Below are positions 24,778-39,300 of a stretch of DNA of 64,000 bases, in pieces (positions within the stretch are counted from its first letter, which is position 1; every line of letters starts with the position of its first letter). This DNA comes from Petrosia ficiformis (lineage: Eukaryota; Porifera; Demospongiae; Haplosclerida; Petrosiidae). The translations under genes and the position numbers were made by a program. Where the stretch lies: assembly GCA_947044365.1 (NCBI GenBank), contig OX345636.1, forward strand, positions 27,455,466-27,519,465, in the 5' to 3' direction. The notes under the pieces are model-generated. The model was not told the origin of the DNA. It saw only the letters and a list, made by a program, of their open reading frames with translations, and did not search any database.

Positions 24778-25119
24778 CTGTAGTGCAGTGTAATAATCAT
24801 AAAAATTGAATAAATCATAGAAATTTCAATTTCACATGTTTGTGATATCAGGAGCTTGAGTGGTAGAACCACAAAAGAGCTAGCTCCATTACATCCTGTT
24901 TGTCTAATAATTATCCTTGCCGCGAAGCATTGGCAGAAGGATATGATAATTATATTATGTGTATGTGTGTGCGAGCGTTTGCAATTTTCTTGGAAAACTA
25001 TGAATATTTGTTGCTCAAAAGAGCTTCTGGCAGATTTCTAACTATACAAGGAACAAAAACAACAAAAGGCTTTTGCTAAATCCTTTCAGTTCTAAAGTTA
25101 TGACAATTTGTATCCAGAC

Positions 25120-25515
25120 TTGAGAAGACTCCTGGAAACAATAAGAACATCTAAACATAAATGCAAAACAATGAATCGAATCAAACATAATTGATGTAGT
25201 CCTGGCTACAACATCAAGCACTGCATCCAAGCATTTTTGCCAGGAGAGTTACTTTCTACTTTCTAGCTCCATCTATTTTCAATTCATGCACTGTGTGTGT
25301 CATTCATGTGCCCTTCCTAAAACATCTCCAACTATTGCCAGACTTTGAGAAGACATCTGGGCATAAACGGACACACCTAAACATAGCTGATCCTGTTTTG
25401 GGGCTATCACTAGCAATTGAAGAACTACAACTAACCAAACACAATTGAGGTAGTGATCAATAACTCCAAGTATTCCTGACATGAAAGTAAATTTCTAGCT
25501 CCAACTATTTCAGGT
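25120..25515. repeat. two diverged copies of a dispersed repeat
   Basis: Copies at about 25120-25290 and 25340-25515 share AAACATAATTGATGTAGT / AAACACAATTGAGGTAGT and a TTTCTAGCTCCA end. Related pieces occur at 7028-7330 and 20150-20280. No coding potential. Confidence 0.55.
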
Positions 25516-25886
25516 CATGTGATTCAATCAAGCAATAAAAAAACAAGCTGCGTACTAATTTTGATGGGAAGGTTTATCCAAGGGTGAAAAAGACAAATAA
25601 ACCTATAAGTACACAATAAACCACAGCATGAATAAATTCACTTTGATGCTAGATGTGCTAATGAGGCATCTATATAGTATAAATCCTGATTCATAATGTG
25701 AACAAGTATTTATTCTGTAAAGACACTGGTTTGTATAGTGAAAACCACAAATAAGTCTCATACAACTTAAATTTCGTGCAGTGCATTTGTGGGTTCATTT
25801 CTAAAAACAAAATGTGGCGGTAATTAAGCTATGAATACACCATGACATAGCACATTTATATATGAATAATTATGATTTATAATGGT

Positions 25887-25972
25887 TATACACCTATTTG
25901 TCGGGATTCATTCTATTTAGCTTCCTTCAGGCTTCGCCATCAGGATGTAAATCCCTCCAAATAGGTGTATAA
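25887..25972. repeat. hairpin with 16-bp outer arms
   Basis: GTTATACACCTATTTG is mirrored by CAAATAGGTGTATAAC, with weaker pairing (GGGATTCAT / ATGTAAATCCC) inside. Probably a small non-autonomous element. Confidence 0.7.
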
Positions 25973-26201
25973 CTTATATATCATATATACACTTACAATC
26001 GTATATGTCTAACATATTTATGCACACGGATATGAACTATTTAACATGTTTTATGTATCAGTTTGCATGTTTGCCACTGATTGAAATGAATAAGTAACTA
26101 AGATGTTTGTATTGATCTGAGTCATTCACTAAGTTCAGCTTGATACAACCATTTGTGTGGGTCTGAGTGCTAATGGAAGGTTATTTTTTATGATGGTTTA
26201 A

Positions 26202-26818
26202 TTTAAGGTTACGGTATAGTGTTTGCCCACGTAATATGAACGTGATGCGCGGGTGAGTCACTTACAGCTGATTACATATCAAAATGGAAGTGCGTGCATG
26301 CTATTTTTTTGGTGTCAGTTTATTCTCTGGATACCGAAATTCCTGCCGTATACTGTGTGTTATCTAATTATAGTCAGGTGTGGGCAGGGCAGCTCGAAGA
26401 GTTTTCGCAAAGACAACGAAAGATTGGCAAGAAACGAAGCTTTTTGTGGTCATGGACTGGGTAAAAATGGTGTCTGAAGAGACAAGTGACTTTATATCTC
26501 CAGTTCTATGGCTCAGAGACCTAAAATCTCTTCGAGCTGCCCTCAAGTAAGTCCTAAAGGAGTCGGAAATGGCGAGAGGACAAGGATAGAAGCACTGTTG
26601 GTGGTTAGATTTGACGCAGAAAATCTGGCAAATGAGAAATCGACATCAGTGGCTCAGTATAAGACAGCAAGAAACAAGTGCCAAAGAAATCGTGACTTTT
26701 TACAGTAAACTTTTCATTGTTTGTTGTACAGTTTTATGAAAACAACTGCAGTTTATGATATAATGGAAAAAAGTATCTCATGAATAATTAATATCAAACT
26801 GTATACCGTAACCTTAAA
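26202..26818. mobile_element. 617-bp MITE with TTTAAGGTTACGGTATA termini
   Basis: The 17-bp left end TTTAAGGTTACGGTATA is exactly mirrored by TATACCGTAACCTTAAA at 26802-26818. Inside, CAGCTCGAAGAG (about 26390) and CTCTTCGAGCTG (about 26530) form a second inverted pair. The internal ORFs are short and resemble nothing I know. The target duplication is unclear. Confidence 0.7.
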
Positions 26819-28154
26819 AGGTGATCTGGTTCTACATTGAAACTAATATTTCTACGAAATAATCTTTTTTTGACTTATTAGCATTTTATTTGTAAAAAGA
26901 AAAAAGATTTTTTGCAACACACATGCACATGCTTTCTAACTTTTCTACATTGTACAGGAGGGTCTTGTGGCAACAGCGTTCATTATACATTTATAGCTAT
27001 AAGACTTCTGAATATATTTATAATTATACTTACCAATTTCTCCTTCTCATTATATGTCAATTCATTTGGTGCCAGTGTTGCCATTTCTTGTTGTACTACA
27101 CAATCAGTAAAGCTCTTCGGAATAATTGTGTAGGTCAGTTAGTAATTTCCAATACTTAGTTGAATGCCTGCACAAGATATTAATATTCAAACCTTTAAGA
27201 ATTACTCTGCTACAATCAAACTGAACAGTACTTTAATAGTACAAGGTAACTGATAGGAATTATAACAGTTTTGACCACATTGCTTCAACAGTACTGTTAC
27301 TACTCACCTGAAGTACATAGGGGTGAAACAGTTGCTCAGAAAAGAATGTGTAGGTTACTAGATGGATTAGCAGTGACTATGGGAACTCCACTGGAGAAGA
27401 TGTGGCCTAACTTCAGCCTAGAGAAAGATATAGGCGTGCAACAAGATGTCAATATATACTCAAGTTTCACACTTCTAATAATGCTAAGGGTAACCACGTG
27501 ATAACTCCAGAAACTACACCACTCCCGGAAGTATTGATTACAGCTGTTATTCTCCATTGACTTCAATACAATCTGCTGGCATAGTTGCCCCCCCCCCCCC
27601 CCCCCCCTAGAAATTGTTTACGCGTGATGTCACTTGCAAAATTGTACAATGCAATACACCATTTTCACCATAACAGAAATGCATACGTTCATTAACAATT
27701 TAGTATTCACATGTTATTTGCTTTACATGAAAACATTACACAACCTGGATGATTGGCCAAAAATTCAATTCATAACTATAATAATAATAATTATTATTAT
27801 TATGTCTCCAACTTGTGAGTTATAGAAGAATGAATAATTAATCCTATCACTAAACTAAGCTCACCTGTCACAATCTCTAATAATGGAGCCAAAGAATTTG
27901 TAAAGAACAACTGTGTCTTTACCTGGTGGGTGTGGTCAAATGAAAATCTCTTCAGCCAAATCAACCACAAATTTAATTATGAAATCGCAGCTCCACCTAT
28001 TACAGTAGTCGCGGGAAATTATGAATATCGCAACTCAGTAGTCGTTGGAAGTTCAACATTGACAAAGGTTGTTGTAGCTTAGAAGGTGGGGGTACAGCAT
28101 CAAACAATGAAGTGAGGCAATAGTAATATACAACACACAAAAAAGTTCATCACT
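26819..28154. other. AT-rich intergenic stretch with a 20-C homopolymer
   Basis: No supportable gene. A run of 20 C at 27588-27607 is striking in such AT-rich DNA and could be length-variable or an assembly artefact. The first exon(s) of gene A should lie somewhere upstream of 24777, but I could not recognise them here. Confidence 0.6.
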
Positions 28155-28500
28155 CTGAATAGCTGTAATAGATCTCTTTTCCCACTTCAATGTAGCTAAA
28201 TAAAATATATCAACAGATGTTATAAACATCCTCTTCTCATCACTATAATGTACCATAGGAAGGTCCTCCCCCTTCACCTCCCCAGCAATATATATAATCT
28301 GTCTCTATTGACAACAGTGGAGTGTTGAGCTCTCCATTTCATCTGATATTTACCTGATAATAAACAATCAATTCATGATTATAATAAGATGACAAGTAAC
28401 ACATATATTTATATTATAGAGATTATTAGTACATAAACCAGTACTTGTAATTGCATGTTTAATAAATTATGAATAACTTATTCATTAAGTTGTTTCCAAG
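28155..28500 (-). pseudogene. kelch exon relic, paralog of gene B exon 2
   Basis: The minus strand carries EDLPMVHYSDEKRMFITSVD, against KDLPMVHYNDKKRMFTSSVD in gene B. Similarity continues through the exon start into intron 1 (to about 28500, matching 43250-43620). Only the beginning of the exon remains: the frame breaks after about 45 residues and no matching exon 1 or exon 3 was found. It lies directly beyond the stop of gene B, as a decayed tandem neighbour would. Confidence 0.8.
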
Positions 28501-29950
28501 ATATGTATCAAAGGTGTTAGACAGGGGAAGGGGGGTACCGGTGATGGTCAAGGGGTGCTTGAACGACTCACCGTGGTTCAGCTTTAGAGTTCATTGTGAT
28601 TATTAAACTAGACAGTAGACTGGGAGCTTTAATTAAATTGGCATTTCCACACCACTCATGAATAATTATTAAGCTAGCAAAATTTCGCACGTTCCGCTGC
28701 AAAAACTTTGTCTATGCCCATGTATAATTATTACGATACCAGCAGACATTATCAAATAGAGAGAGGATCAAAGCGAACAACTAATGAGCAATGTTATTGA
28801 CAATGAAATAATTGTACTATCAAGTATTACATAATTACTCACACACTTGTCAGTTTCGAATTCTCTGATCTTCTTTCTCCTTTTTCTGTATCATACTTAA
28901 CTGATACAAACAAGTGAACATGATAATAGCTAGTTAGTAAACTAAAACCACTTTTACAGATTTACTAATTAACCTATACTGTATCTTTCTCTACAGTCAT
29001 TCTTGTGACATTATTTTTCATATCAATATAATTATTGTTTGTTTGATTACATATCTAGGACAGTGTATATTTTGGTTGTGTATTATAAATACATAACTAC
29101 ACATTGACTATATATATAACCCTTAGCAGTAGCTACCTGTATAGAATATATACATAATTATACTCTAGATACTATGCTTTTATCTAGTTGTATGTAGTGA
29201 ATTGTATTCTTAACACAGAATAGTTTATACACCTACTAGAAGGGATGTAAAATTATAGTGTGTATGCAATATAAAGCATAATCGACTCATTTATTACTCC
29301 TGCTTTTATCATACACATATATGCCATTTGTCTACTTTTGTTTATGAGAAAGATCCTGCAAAGTGATCTACAGCATCACTTGATAAATGTATGATGATAT
29401 ACAATATAATATAAAATCACCATACAGTACAATATCTGCTCGGTACAACTGTATCGCATTGTACAGAACAGTACAGCCACATTTGGTATACTGTAAAGTA
29501 CATACAGATAGTACAGAACAGTACAGCAACATTCTGTATACTGTAAAGTATATACATGCAGTATAGATAGTACAGAACAATAATGTACTTCATATATAGT
29601 CCAATCACTGCATGTGTTAAATTTCTCTGGACACTACACAAATTATACTAGTTTAATATCTCATTAGAATGGTTTCAGTCTTATTTCAGATTTATACATG
29701 GTTTAAAGAATGGTAGAGCTATTGCAAATCACTTGCTAAACTCATACACATATATGTGTGCACATTAATTCACTTAATTATAAGATAATAATTATTATTA
29801 TATTTGTGGAAAGTTTTTACATACTGGATTCGATAATAAATTATATAATTTATACGAAAATTAAAATTTAAAAAAGAAGGAATAATAAAAATTAATTTTA
29901 TGTGTACAATTATAGCAATCAGAGTAGTACTGAACTAAACTAACAGATAT

Positions 29951-30318
29951 CTACACATTTAACTGAATTCCCAGTTTATCTCTGACTGACTCTTGTATGG
30001 ATTTCTTCATCTTGTTAGCTGCATCAACATATGGACCACGTATTTCATAAAAAGCATTGAAGAATTTCATGCAATATTCCTCAATCTCTTCTAGTTCGTC
30101 TTTAAATACAAAACCAGATAAGAAACAGTTAATAATATTATCACTGGTAGGATTTGTCTGAACATCACGTGTTACTATACCAGCTTCTAATAATTCATCA
30201 GCAACGGTTTTCAATGAACCAGTCTTCAATAATCGAGTGAGTTTAGCATGATTCTTTTCCATTACTAGCTGAATACATTTTATAACTTGACTAGTATCAA
30301 CATGAGATCTATCACTAC
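29951..30318 (-). CDS. gene B last exon: C-terminal death-fold-like helical domain
   Basis: The exon opens after an ACAG acceptor with SDRSHVDTSQVIKCIQLVME and continues with KTVADELLEAGIVTRDVQTN, DNIINCFLSGFVF and KMKKSIQESVRDKLG before TAG. The predicted amphipathic helices and the LLEAGIVT turn resemble CARD or death-fold modules. A second copy lies at 46263-46550. A looser match is the gene A C-terminus. Confidence 0.7.
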
Positions 30319-33300
30319 CTGTACATGTGTAAATATAAATATATAAAATGTTTAGAATTTTAAATATGTATATTTGTTAGAGTATAGCAAACTGTACTGT
30401 AATTGGACTGAAGTGAAGCTGAACATAGATAGAGTACAAAGTTGGCTTTACTCTTTCAATGCACTCAAGAGAGTATGAAGTGATTATTACAAGATGATTG
30501 ACATTTTTCTGGCTCAAAATAACTCATTTATATTATTTTGTTAGAAGTGAGAAACCTCTCAGAGTACAATTAGATTGATGTTAGCATTGGAATGCTAGGC
30601 CAGTTAAGTTAATTATGTAAACCACAAAGCTCAACCTAAATCACTTGAAGCTTTATAATAATAACCGCCTGTACTAAATTGAAATTGGCTTCATGTGATT
30701 TAGGTTGCAAGCTCATAAGTGCTCAGTAACCATGAATCCATGTAAATAATGTGGTATATTTATCATTAGATCCCTTAACATTCTAGTAAGTGAAGCATGA
30801 TGGATCAAACCATGGTGCTCTATGGGTTAATATAGCATTTAGACATCATTAATAGAAGTGTCTAACTAATTTAGATTATAGCCACCAAACAATGAAATAT
30901 ACCGTACAGTTGGTAAAATTCAAGGGTTCTAATTTTCGTGTTTTGTCTCAAAAGAAATTATTTTAAATAATTCAAGGTAAAAATTTTCGTGGGAGTGTGG
31001 TTACCATGTTCCGTATATATACGTAACCAGTAGAACCTGCCTGAGCAGGTGTGATTTTAGCAATGATGCAGTCCTTCTCTGTTAATGGCATGATACAAGC
31101 CTTCCACGTCTACAAACATGTTTGGGAGCCTGAAGCTGGTGAGAAGTTAGAGTGTCATCTTGAGACGAGTAATCCTCACGACCCGTTTGCAGTATCAGTA
31201 CATAGAAACAATCACACAGTTGTTGGCCACTTGCCAAGAAAGATTTATATAATCTTTATTGTGTGCAACAGTATACACTTCCTTGTGTTATAGTATCTAC
31301 CGTATAGTTGCTAAAATTCGAGGTGTTCAAATTTTCGTGGATTTCGCGGTTGGAAAACGAACCGCGAAGATTAAGACCACAAATTGGGCGTGGTCTTACT
31401 AAATGTGCTAAAGCGTGTTCGTTCATACTAGACGTGTTAATTAAAAGTTATGGCTCTTTTCAAGTATCTATCTTCTTAAGTATCTTACCTCGCATCGGAT
31501 GGTTCCCTTTTGCCTGATAAACAATGAGCACACAGAAGAATTATAATATACCTTTAGTATAGTACATGAAACTATTAATAGTACTAACCTGTAGGAGATG
31601 TGGTGATTGGATGATTTGTTGTATTACTATCCTGAACTTGATCCTTAGTAGACTCTTAAGTGTAGGAGAACCAGTTGATTTTAACTTATGATAATAATGC
31701 ATTATATACCTGTAGTGGATGTTTCAAGGAATCTACTGATATATATTTTCCTTGTATTACAATCTATTCCAGATAGTGTTACTGGATGTCTCAAACGTTC
31801 CTCAGGATCACTGGATAGTTTAGCCCATACAGTAATCAGACAAGATGGAGGAATGGGAAGATCACTTGATCCAAATAGATCAGCATCTCTCTTCATAAGC
31901 TGAAATTATAACATTATGTGTATAGTACATATTATACAGACTACACTAGTATAAAAGTAGTTATACTATAATATAGCAACAATTCAATCTCTTCTTGAAC
32001 TACATGTACATAGTACATACTTAGCATGTAATCAATATATACAATATATTGTGTATATAATGTATTATATTCACCAAATCAGTAACAATATTCATCATGA
32101 TATGCAATGCATTCATTATTTACTTTGAGAGGTTCCATGTGTGGTTCAATATACCATCCATGACAAATGTCTGAATCCTGGAAAAGTAGTTCAATATAAC
32201 CAGTCTTACTATCTATGAATGAGAATCTAATTATCTGATCTTTAATAGCAGTGGGGTGCTCAGCTGATATGAACTAAAAAAAGAGATAATGATACAGTTA
32301 ACAAGGGCGTATGCACGGGCCCTCTCTCCTTCTAGTAGGAGATGAAACCATGGCACCATATAGTTTTGTGTAGCCAGACCAAACATACTTCCTTCATAGG
32401 AGGTTGAATCTGCATGGCTATGTGAGACTAGACACCATACTAATTACCTCTAAGAAAACCTTTATTTTCTGCACCACCATAAACATCATCAGCCATTTGT
32501 TACTTCCTATCCTTTCATAATAAATTCTACCAGTGTATATATTATCAGGTACATGGTCAGGTGCTATACGTAAGGATATAATTACAAGTAAATGATACTT
32601 TCATTTCAAAACAATATTCATATATACCTCTTTTTGAGATGGAGAGATGCGTTTGTGATTCAATTTCAGTATCCCTACTAACATGCTTATTCTTTTCAAC
32701 TTTGTCGTTTGATTGAATATCAGCTATATATACAGGTAATGATAATAATACCAACAGACTATCAATATACTAATATTAATATCCTAACCAATTCTGAGTC
32801 CATCCCAGGGTTTTGTTTTCCCATCAGTATCATTACTAGAATGAACTTCAGTATTATCAGTTGACATAATAAATAATAGAAAAGCATTCATAATATATGA
32901 TTAACATCCTAACCTTGTCTGGACAAGGGTGGTATTTTATCATCAGTCTTGTTACTAGGTTGCTCTATAGTGTTGTCAGTTGACAGAACATCAACTAATA
33001 ATAATTACAGAAAAGTATTCATAATTTAGATTACTAATAAATACATTGAAAGAGAGATAGAGAGAATGAAATCATAACAACAATAATTATTTTTTACATA
33101 CATGTGTCCAGTAAATGTAGAGAGTGGTGTGGATTTTTCATTCTAGTCTCATTATCAGAATCAACACTGATGGGACTTTCATCATTTGAGACTAAAATAA
33201 GAAAAATTATCTAATTATCACAATAATAAAGGAGTGAAAGATGGATAGTGTAATAAATTGACAGAGAGAATGAAATCACAAATAAATGGTTGATATATTA

Positions 33301-36300
33301 TTCCTCACATTTTTGTTCTTGAGTTTCAATATCTAATGAACAAGATACATCATTATTAGTACTGTACATATCTTGAAACCTGCGATCAACTATATAATAA
33401 TACATGTAATTGTTGTACCATATTCAGTAGAAAATATTCATTTCATACATTCATATAGTAAATCCAGAGAGGGGTAAGGACACTTCATTTCAGTCTCATT
33501 ATCAGAACCAACACTGGGGTTTTCATCATCTGAGAATAAAGAGAAGAAATTATGTAATTATCATAATGGATGAAGTGATTCATTAACCATTTTGATGTGT
33601 TTCAAAAATTGTTTCTTTGTCTTGTTCAGTTGGTGTTGTTAATGTCACATAATTAATATCCTGAACAACAGTTGTGTCTTCATGAAAGGATGGAACTGAA
33701 AACATTTAATAAATGATCTGATTATGTATAATACTAATACTAACCACTTCCAGAATCAGATCCAGTATTCTCATCATTTGTATGTATTTCAGTATCACTA
33801 GTAGTATTGGTCTGATCATTTTGTGGATTTTGCTCATTATCTGGTGAATTGTCATCATCACTTGGTGGATCATCCTCTCCACTTGAAGTATCATCTGAGC
33901 TATTATCATTGGATGTTTTCCCAATACCAACCAAACAGAATTTCTGACGTGTTATGCTACCATATTGATCATCAATATTGAACTTCCCACATTTTACTAT
34001 TTGAAATTTGTATGGTGGAGCTGATTCATCTATCTGTGCTATCATAAAACTGAGATATTTAAACTGTTCTTTATTTTTCAATAGGACACAATGTTGTATT
34101 GCTAACGTAACAGGTTGAAGAAGCTTATCAGCAATTGAGATTGCATAGGTAGCACTAACAAGCTGTGTGTCTTGTGGGAATTCAAACATGCCACCGACTA
34201 AAGCCTTTACAGCTACTTCACTTGTTTGCGATGGATGAAGTGTTCCTTGTTGGAACTGCATCTTAAGCCCAAACTGCTCCCAATCGAAAACCTGACATTT
34301 ACTTCCTTGAATAAGAAACTGTTTCTCTGCAGCCACATGAACACTAGAAAGACGATCTGTAAGAGATATGTAATTATGTTTAAATGTTTAATTTCATTCA
34401 TGGGATTCCAATTTTTACAAAAGATCATAATGTTTCATTGAAATCAGTAATAGCACATACTATTGAGACCACAAAAATTGTCATCAATAGAATACATGTC
34501 AATTATTGTGGTCAGCAGGACTATCCCTGTGATTACTTCCATGGGGTTAAATCATTATGATATACATTCTTTTGTCACGATCACACACATGTTGTGTACG
34601 TAGATAAAGAAGTTGCATCATTCTGTGTGGCTCAGTCAATTAGTGGCCATTGTTTAATAGAATGCCTGATCGCTATATACAAATATCTGTGGTTTCTTAA
34701 ATTGCTACAAAAACGAGCCTCATTTAGTGCAGTCAACTGAACGAACAAACAAATGAATGATTGAACTCTTTTATACACCAAGAATCTTAATTGGGTTCAA
34801 ATCCCACTCAATTATATCCTTTTTTCTTTTCAGTTAATGAAAAACCACATCCACCTACTCAACATTACAAATAAGTTGATATTGATTGATTAGGCCTATT
34901 ATCCGCCTATATATGATTTATAGTAAAATCGGCCATGGGCATACAGCCCTCTACCTCGGTTACAGTAAATCAAATACAACCATAGTTGCACATAAAATAC
35001 ATGTTTTAGTAGTTTGGACTAACCCGTAAGATGCACCAGATAGTTAACCTGGACTTCCACATCTTTGTATGTTTTGGTCTCTTCAAGGTATTGTAATTCC
35101 TCTGCAACAGGAGATTCAGTATCAATCATATTTGGTTTTTCCTCATGCAATTCTCTTCGAAGAGCAACCATCTGTTTGTTTTCTAATGATTATAATAAAT
35201 AAGATGATAAATTATAACATGATCTGAACTATAATATTATACTAACTATTCTCTATTTGTGTTATTAGTTCTTCCTTCTTTCTTAACTCAGTCTGGAGTG
35301 TTTGATTCTCATTAACCATATCACTCCAAAAATATTTCAGTTCTAATATAATATAAATAACTAATAATTATGATTATAAAACAACCATTGTGTAAATCAC
35401 GTTTAATTTCTCCGATTTCCAAGCCAAACTCATGTGGTTCATTTAATCCACTTTCTACATAACTACCTTTAATATCTTCCAATGGTTGATATTCTGAAGA
35501 AATTAATTACAGAATTATATATTATGATTTCGTTATTAGTTAGTCATTTGTATTTGTAACTCACCACTGTGTGTCAATTGTTCAAGCTCACTCTTCTCAG
35601 GTATTGCTACTCTGTAAACTTCATCAGAATTGTCTAAACAAACATAAAATAAATCCCACATATGTACCTACAAGTATATATCTATTAATATCTGTAGATA
35701 ATGATGTACCAGATAGATGACTATTCTCTATTACATGTCTGATATGTTTTCGTGATTCCTTTATTTCTTGAAGTTGATGTTGAAATGCTCCAGATATTAC
35801 AGAGATATCATATCATAATGAATCAGAGAAAATACCAATTCATGATGATCAGTGACTTAGCCAGGATTTTTATGAGAGAGAACAGTAATTAACAGCCTGA
35901 AGTGTGCCGCAATTTTAATTAGCTGAATAACATTCATAGAGGTGTGGTCAAATTAATTGAGCTTGCGGGTAGTGCTGTTACTCAAATCTAGTCCAAAGGA
36001 GGTATCACTACTACTGTGTAGTGTATACTGGCAGTTTGTGTATCTTTTCACAATTACTCACACGTTCTCTCATGTCTAGATGAACAAGCATAAATGAGTG
36101 TGGTTGATTGAAAGTTTGCATGTTCTAGCAGAGATACTGAGGCTAGAAGAATATGTAGCTGATTATTGACTTAGTAGGTGGAATATTCCCCTTAGGTGGA
36201 AAGATGCTGATGCTGCTCTCCCAATAGCTATGTCACTGCAATTCAGGATCAGCCATTGGATGTCAATATTACTTATGTGTACAACAATCATTCTTTTTTA

Positions 36301-39300
36301 TAATTTTTGGACAACACCACCATCAAACAACTAATATTACCTTATTATAATTATATAACTATCTATTACCTTTCTTCCATATTTCTGCTGTCTGGTAGAG
36401 CTTTGTAATGTTTGATTCAAGGTGTTTAACTTTCTGTCGATTGAGTTGCAGTTCATCATTCAGCTTTTGATGTATAATATCTGCAGCCATTTCTCTCACA
36501 GACAACTGATGCCGAGCAATCTCACAATCTAATATATAATTATAATTATTACAGAATCATAATTATACGTAATTATAAATATATTATTATACATATAAGA
36601 TAATTATATAATTTTAATTACATACATAATTATATTAGGGCTCAGACAATGGTTGGAAAAGTTCATTTGAAGCTACATCAGAAATGAAGGTTCATACATG
36701 TTTTTATTAATACTGTTTTTATCTTGATTGGCCTCCCAGTGCTACATTTCATTGCTGCTACTCTTTCTACTTATCACTTGACCACGATATAGGACAGCCG
36801 CATAAAGCAATATAGCGTCAATTTTTCGGGAAATATTAACCATGTGTTTAGATTGTACAAGTGTACATGACATGTGCATACTACATATAAATATACACGT
36901 ACATGTACATACATGTACTATTCATTAACTATAACAATGTATAAATGCTGTTGGTATTGCAGTCAACCTTAAAAAGAAAATATATGTTTCTTGCTAAATG
37001 AATGAAGGCTTTTAAAAAAACATAGTCACAGCCCTAACATATCCTACTATATACATTTGTATCATTACATTTGAAATGGCTGAAGTACCAACCACAGTGT
37101 ATTATCATCTAATCAGTTACCTTTCTTCCATTTTGCTGTTGTTTGGTTTAATTTTGTCACATTTGATTCCAGTAATTTAATTTTCTCTTCTCGTTGTTCA
37201 AGTTTATTATTCAGTAATGACAACTGTTGATGTTTGTGACTTATATCCAGCTCTTTGGCAGACAGCTTTAATTCCCAATCTATATAATTATAAAGGTAGA
37301 ATAAATACTTAAATTAGATGTATTCATTTACAGTATACCTTGTTTTAGCTTCTCCCCTTCATCTTGTAGTGACATTTCTCTTGTTTTCATCTCTTTAATT
37401 GTCTCGTCTTTTCCCCACAAGTCCAGATAAACTTGTAATAGTTCTCCTTCTTTTCTCTGTTCTTTCTTCTTCGAATTCTCCAGTTGTTTGTTAACTTCTT
37501 GAATTTTCATTTGATATTGATGGACATTTTCCATGTATTCTCTTGATGTTACTTCAAGCTCAAGTTTCAATTGACGTATGGATGCACTTCTGTTATCAGC
37601 AATACCCTGTACTGATAGTAACTCTGATTCAAGATCAGTACATCTCTTCCTCTCTTTCATTAACTCCAAACTCTGTCTCTGTATCTCACCCTCGTTGTCA
37701 TGAAGTTTCTTTCCAGCATCCCTCTGTAATATTTGAAGTTTTTGTTGAGCGATTTGAAGTTGCTTTTAGAAAATTTATTGCACTTATAATCATTTTGCAC
37801 ATAATATTTATTAGCCCCAGATAGTTACTAGTAATTTGTAATGAACTAACTTGTTGATGTATTCTTTCATCTGAAAATTGATCAAATATCTTTTCAATTA
37901 ATCTCTGTGTATCCTGAAACAATTCACACAATAATTTATTAACACAATATTGATTACTTGTTTACTAACTAGTTGATGTGGTATAGAAGATGATGATTTG
38001 ATTGAATCAATCAAATCAGTCACAAGTGTTCCCTCCTGTAGTCTATCATGAACAATATGATGAATTAAACTTTTCTGAATCTCAGTCTTGTTTTTCATTA
38101 GCTGTTCATAATTCCAAACATGTTTCACAGACCATTGAACATTAGTATATTCTATATAATGAGATATTATTATACTAATAATGATGTTTAGTATTACAGT
38201 GAGACATAATGTTGTTTTGTAGTTCTAAGACATGAGGTACTGGATTACTAATACTTTAATCAAGACATAAAAACTAAAAATAGATGAAAGGTATAGCACT
38301 AACAAGATCAAATCCAAGAGAGTGAGATTTATAAAAAAATAGTTAATTTCGAATGTTCATCATAATTATGAAGAATTGCATAGTAATGAAGGCGTACATG
38401 TATGTTTTAGACTTATTAGGTTTCAGTAATGATTTCATTATGCATCTATTCATGAACATAATTATGAATAAACATGTAATATTATTACACTACACAATAT
38501 TGAAACCACATATACATACTTCCATACATCAATACATACCAAGATAAAACAATACATATAATATATACATACATGTATATATGTCTATACTAATATAGGC
38601 ATGCAGGGGTGTATGTGTAGGTTAATAATGATGTACATAACTATTTCCTTACAAATGTAATACATGTATAAACAGAGTCATACATATATACAGGTACCAC
38701 ATAAAACATAGATAAGTAAGTATACAAGTTCATATCACTTATGATGAATGGACCAAACTATAGAATACACATTACATTCCTATCACTCTTGTAGTTCTTA
38801 TGTATCTGTGAATCTACAACTATTGGATTATTATCTTGTATACATGTATAGATTTATGTACAGTATGTTTCAATAAAAACTTTACGTTTAGTAGTTGGAA
38901 TACGATCGTACAACCATCGTAACTACGTTACATTACCTTCTGTAACGCGTTGCTTATTCCGTGTGAAAAAAAACTAGTAGCGTACCGTACTACGGAACGA
39001 AAATGCTATTTATCCGTACTACGAAATTTCAACGTTCATTGTGCACATGTGCGGTCGAGTGTCGAGGCTAAGAAAAGAGGGCTCAGAAAGAGAGAGAAAG
39101 ACGTCTTTGCGAACTGCAATGAAGGAAACTCAACTGTCAGGTAAAAAAAGAAGTTTACACTCTCTGTTGAACTTCATAATACCTTTATTGCCAAAGCAGA
39201 AAAGTGGTTTCTTGTTCTATGGGAGAACGAGGATGGTGCCGTTTCTATTGTTAAACAATCCCACACAGTTTTTCCAGACGTAGGCAGTAGTTTAAAGAAG

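Noticed and set aside
26508..26708. 66-codon plus-strand frame with a basic composition
   Set aside because: It lies inside a MITE with exact terminal repeats and resembles no transposase.
27588..27607. Run of 20 C as a possible functional G-quadruplex
   Set aside because: A pure homopolymer in AT-rich intergenic DNA; could be a sequencing or assembly artefact and nothing nearby depends on it.
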